A stretch of DNA of 6,851 bases from Candidatus Delongbacteria bacterium (GTDB lineage Bacteria > UBA4055): NCBI GenBank assembly GCA_022013635.1, contig JAKLPX010000154.1, forward strand, positions 1-6,851, written 5' to 3'. Shown in pieces: positions 5,482-6,851 of the stretch. A program made the position numbers and the translations under genes. How positions within the stretch are numbered: position 1 is the stretch's first letter; each line of letters begins with the position of its first letter. Below the pieces are notes generated by a model. That model searched no databases and was not told where the DNA came from. It worked only from the letters and a program-made list of their open reading frames with translations.

Positions 5482-6851
5482 TTAGAAATTTGCGCCGAGG
5501 CTGAAAATATGCCATGGTTTTGAACAGGCTGAATTAAAATCCCAGGTCCATGAAACATCGTATCTTATTATAAAATATCCGACATTCATCCTCGACCCGA
5601 TGCCCGACGAAAATAAAAGGTCGTTAAGTTTATGACTTCCGTCCGGTAAACTTATAACACCTCTGAAATCCTCATTTGTCCATGCGCTTCCGAAGTCGGA
5701 AAAAACTACTCCGTTAATATTTCCCAAAGCTACAGGAAGCGGGAATCCCAAGAGAAGATATTTTACGAACGGATACCTGAATTCCGTATTTAACAGCGCG
5801 TATCTGTTACCGGATTTTTCCAAAAGTCTGAAACCTCTTAAAGGGTATTCCCTTGAAGAATAATATTTGTCAACAACTGTATCAAATTCGTAATCGGAAT
5901 TGTACCTGTAATTAAGCCAGTTCGACAAACCTCCCAAATAAAACTGCTGAGGGGTTTTTCCTTCGCTTATTCCTCCTGAAAACCTGAAAGCAAAATGATA
6001 ATCTCCCTTAACCCTCAAATACTTACGATAATCAAGAGTAAAAGTAGTAAATTCGATTGTACTTGTCTCTTTTGCCAAAGGGTCGTCGGCTTCTGATGTA
6101 TGCAGGGCGTTTAATTGAATCCTTGTTCCGTTTTCGGGTCCGTAATATCCCCAGATTACATTATCATAGCTGAAACCGCTGCCCAGTGTTAAAAGGGTAT
6201 TTGTGCTGTCGTGCCGGTAAGATTCTTTACTCCAATCATAGACTTCATTAACTATGCTTTTGACATTAAAATCAGAATCAACCCTCGTATATCTGCTGAA
6301 AGGGTATTGTGCCATCAGATGGAAACCCAGCAGTCTGTCTCTGTAATCTATATATTCTCTAGGGTCGTTTACCGGGTCATAATCCTTGTTTAAAACATAA
6401 TAGTAAACTACATCATGACTTAAACCTATTCCGAAATTCATCCTTTTCTTAAGAAAATAGTAATATAGTCCGAGATTAGAATTCAAAAGGTCCTGATTCA
6501 AATCGGTAAGTATAACAAAGCTGTGATTGGAAAGATAATCGGAAAATTGAAGATAGGCGGATCCGACGACGCCGTAACCTGTAGAGTATCCGGCATTGAC
6601 AGTAATAATATCAGGAGTAAATTTTATTTCATAAGGTTTCGGTTCTTTCAATTTGATTTTTTGTTCTTCTGTCAATACTTCTTCGGCAGTTTTATTAAGC
6701 ATATTTTTTGTAAATCTGAATTTCCGAAGATCTATTTTAGAATAATCGAAAGTTGAATCCTTTTCTGCCGGCGGTTTTGAAAAATCTGTTTCTTCATACC
6801 ATCCTACTTTTAGAGGATTTTTTTTTTTCCTTGAACAATTTTTTACATTTT
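5482..6851 (-). CDS. Omp85/BamA-like beta-barrel outer-membrane protein, C-terminal part (5' truncated)
   Basis: The frame stays open from the Met codon at 6702 to the right edge (49 further codons), so the gene starts outside the window and at least 455 residues are its C-terminal part. Numbering from that Met, a charged linker (1-25) leads to alternating aromatic/polar beta strands from about 26 to the end. Barrel features include QFSDYLSNH (52-60), FYLGGLSNWLNYRY (254-267), the Omp85-type YPLRGF (286-291) followed by ALLNTEFRYPF (302-312), and VVFSDFGSAW (332-341). The chain ends in FSLGANF, with a terminal Phe as in beta-signals recognised by the BAM machinery. From memory it resembles the barrel of proteins carrying an N-terminal TolB/PD40 beta-propeller in Ignavibacteria and Cloacimonadota-like lineages; no propeller is visible here. 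It would act in the outer membrane, but substrate or role (transport, assembly, surface antigen) is unknown. Confidence 0.88.
   Translation of the reverse strand, partial: NVKNCSRKKKNPLKVGWYEETDFSKPPAEKDSTFDYSKIDLRKFRFTKNMLNKTAEEVLTEEQKIKLKEPKPYEIKFTPDIITVNAGYSTGYGVVGSAYLQFSDYLSNHSFVILTDLNQDLLNSNLGLYYYFLKKRMNFGIGLSHDVVYYYVLNKDYDPVNDPREYIDYRDRLLGFHLMAQYPFSRYTRVDSDFNVKSIVNEVYDWSKESYRHDSTNTLLTLGSGFSYDNVIWGYYGPENGTRIQLNALHTSEADDPLAKETSTIEFTTFTLDYRKYLRVKGDYHFAFRFSGGISEGKTPQQFYLGGLSNWLNYRYNSDYEFDTVVDKYYSSREYPLRGFRLLEKSGNRYALLNTEFRYPFVKYLLLGFPLPVALGNINGVVFSDFGSAWTNEDFRGVISLPDGSHKLNDLLFSSGIGSRMNVGYFIIRYDVSWTWDFNSACSKPWHIFSLGANF
6818..6828. repeat. 11-base poly(T)/poly(A) run inside the outer-membrane protein gene
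   Basis: Eleven consecutive T on the plus strand read as A11 in the minus-strand gene, encoding R-K-K-K-N just before the NPLKVGWYEE segment. It is the longest homopolymer I see in the window. Such runs slip during replication or transcription, and are also prone to sequencing indels. The downstream frame is well supported by the barrel sequence; only 23 bases upstream of the run are visible, too few to confirm the frame there. Confidence 0.9.

Overview
The window is AT-rich bacterial DNA with five protein genes, two of them cut by the window edges. A beta-barrel outer-membrane protein points to a diderm (Gram-negative-type) bacterium. The left gene resembles a family best known to me beside MutL/GlmL-type proteins in anaerobes. 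The outer-membrane protein resembles large proteins of the Cloacimonadota / Ignavibacteria / WOR-3 type. A poorly characterised anaerobic lineage of that kind is my best guess, but it rests on remembered family resemblance, not on a search.

Left block, plus strand, 1-1497: the 3' part of a long ORF that is open to the left edge. It begins with what looks like the C-terminal end of a MutL/GlmL-like ATPase (reactivation factors of B12-dependent mutases). It continues through several lipoyl/biotinyl-like hammerhead turns and ends in a conserved C-terminal module of unknown function.

Middle, plus strand, 1531-2085: a compact YefM-YoeB type II toxin-antitoxin cassette. It has its own -35 box, a candidate operator with two GTAC cores 12 bp apart, a strong Shine-Dalgarno and a 4-nt GTGA overlap between antitoxin and toxin. 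It lies between the left gene and a convergent operon. A 194-bp gene-poor spacer (2086-2279) follows.

Right block, minus strand, 6851 down to 2280: three tightly spaced genes read right to left. They are the C-terminal part of an Omp85/BamA-like beta-barrel protein (5' end outside the window), ribulose-phosphate 3-epimerase (rpe), and an 840-residue radical SAM protein of the TIGR03960 type fused to a DUF2344 (TIGR03936) domain. Gaps are 17 nt and 5 nt, so they are probably co-transcribed, although no shared pathway is obvious.

I found no tRNA, rRNA, CRISPR array, insertion sequence or convincing intrinsic terminator. The most interesting items are the MutL-tail/lipoyl-like fusion at the left edge, the operator geometry of the toxin-antitoxin cassette, the inverted repeat across the rpe stop and radical-SAM start, and an 11-base homopolymer inside the outer-membrane protein gene.
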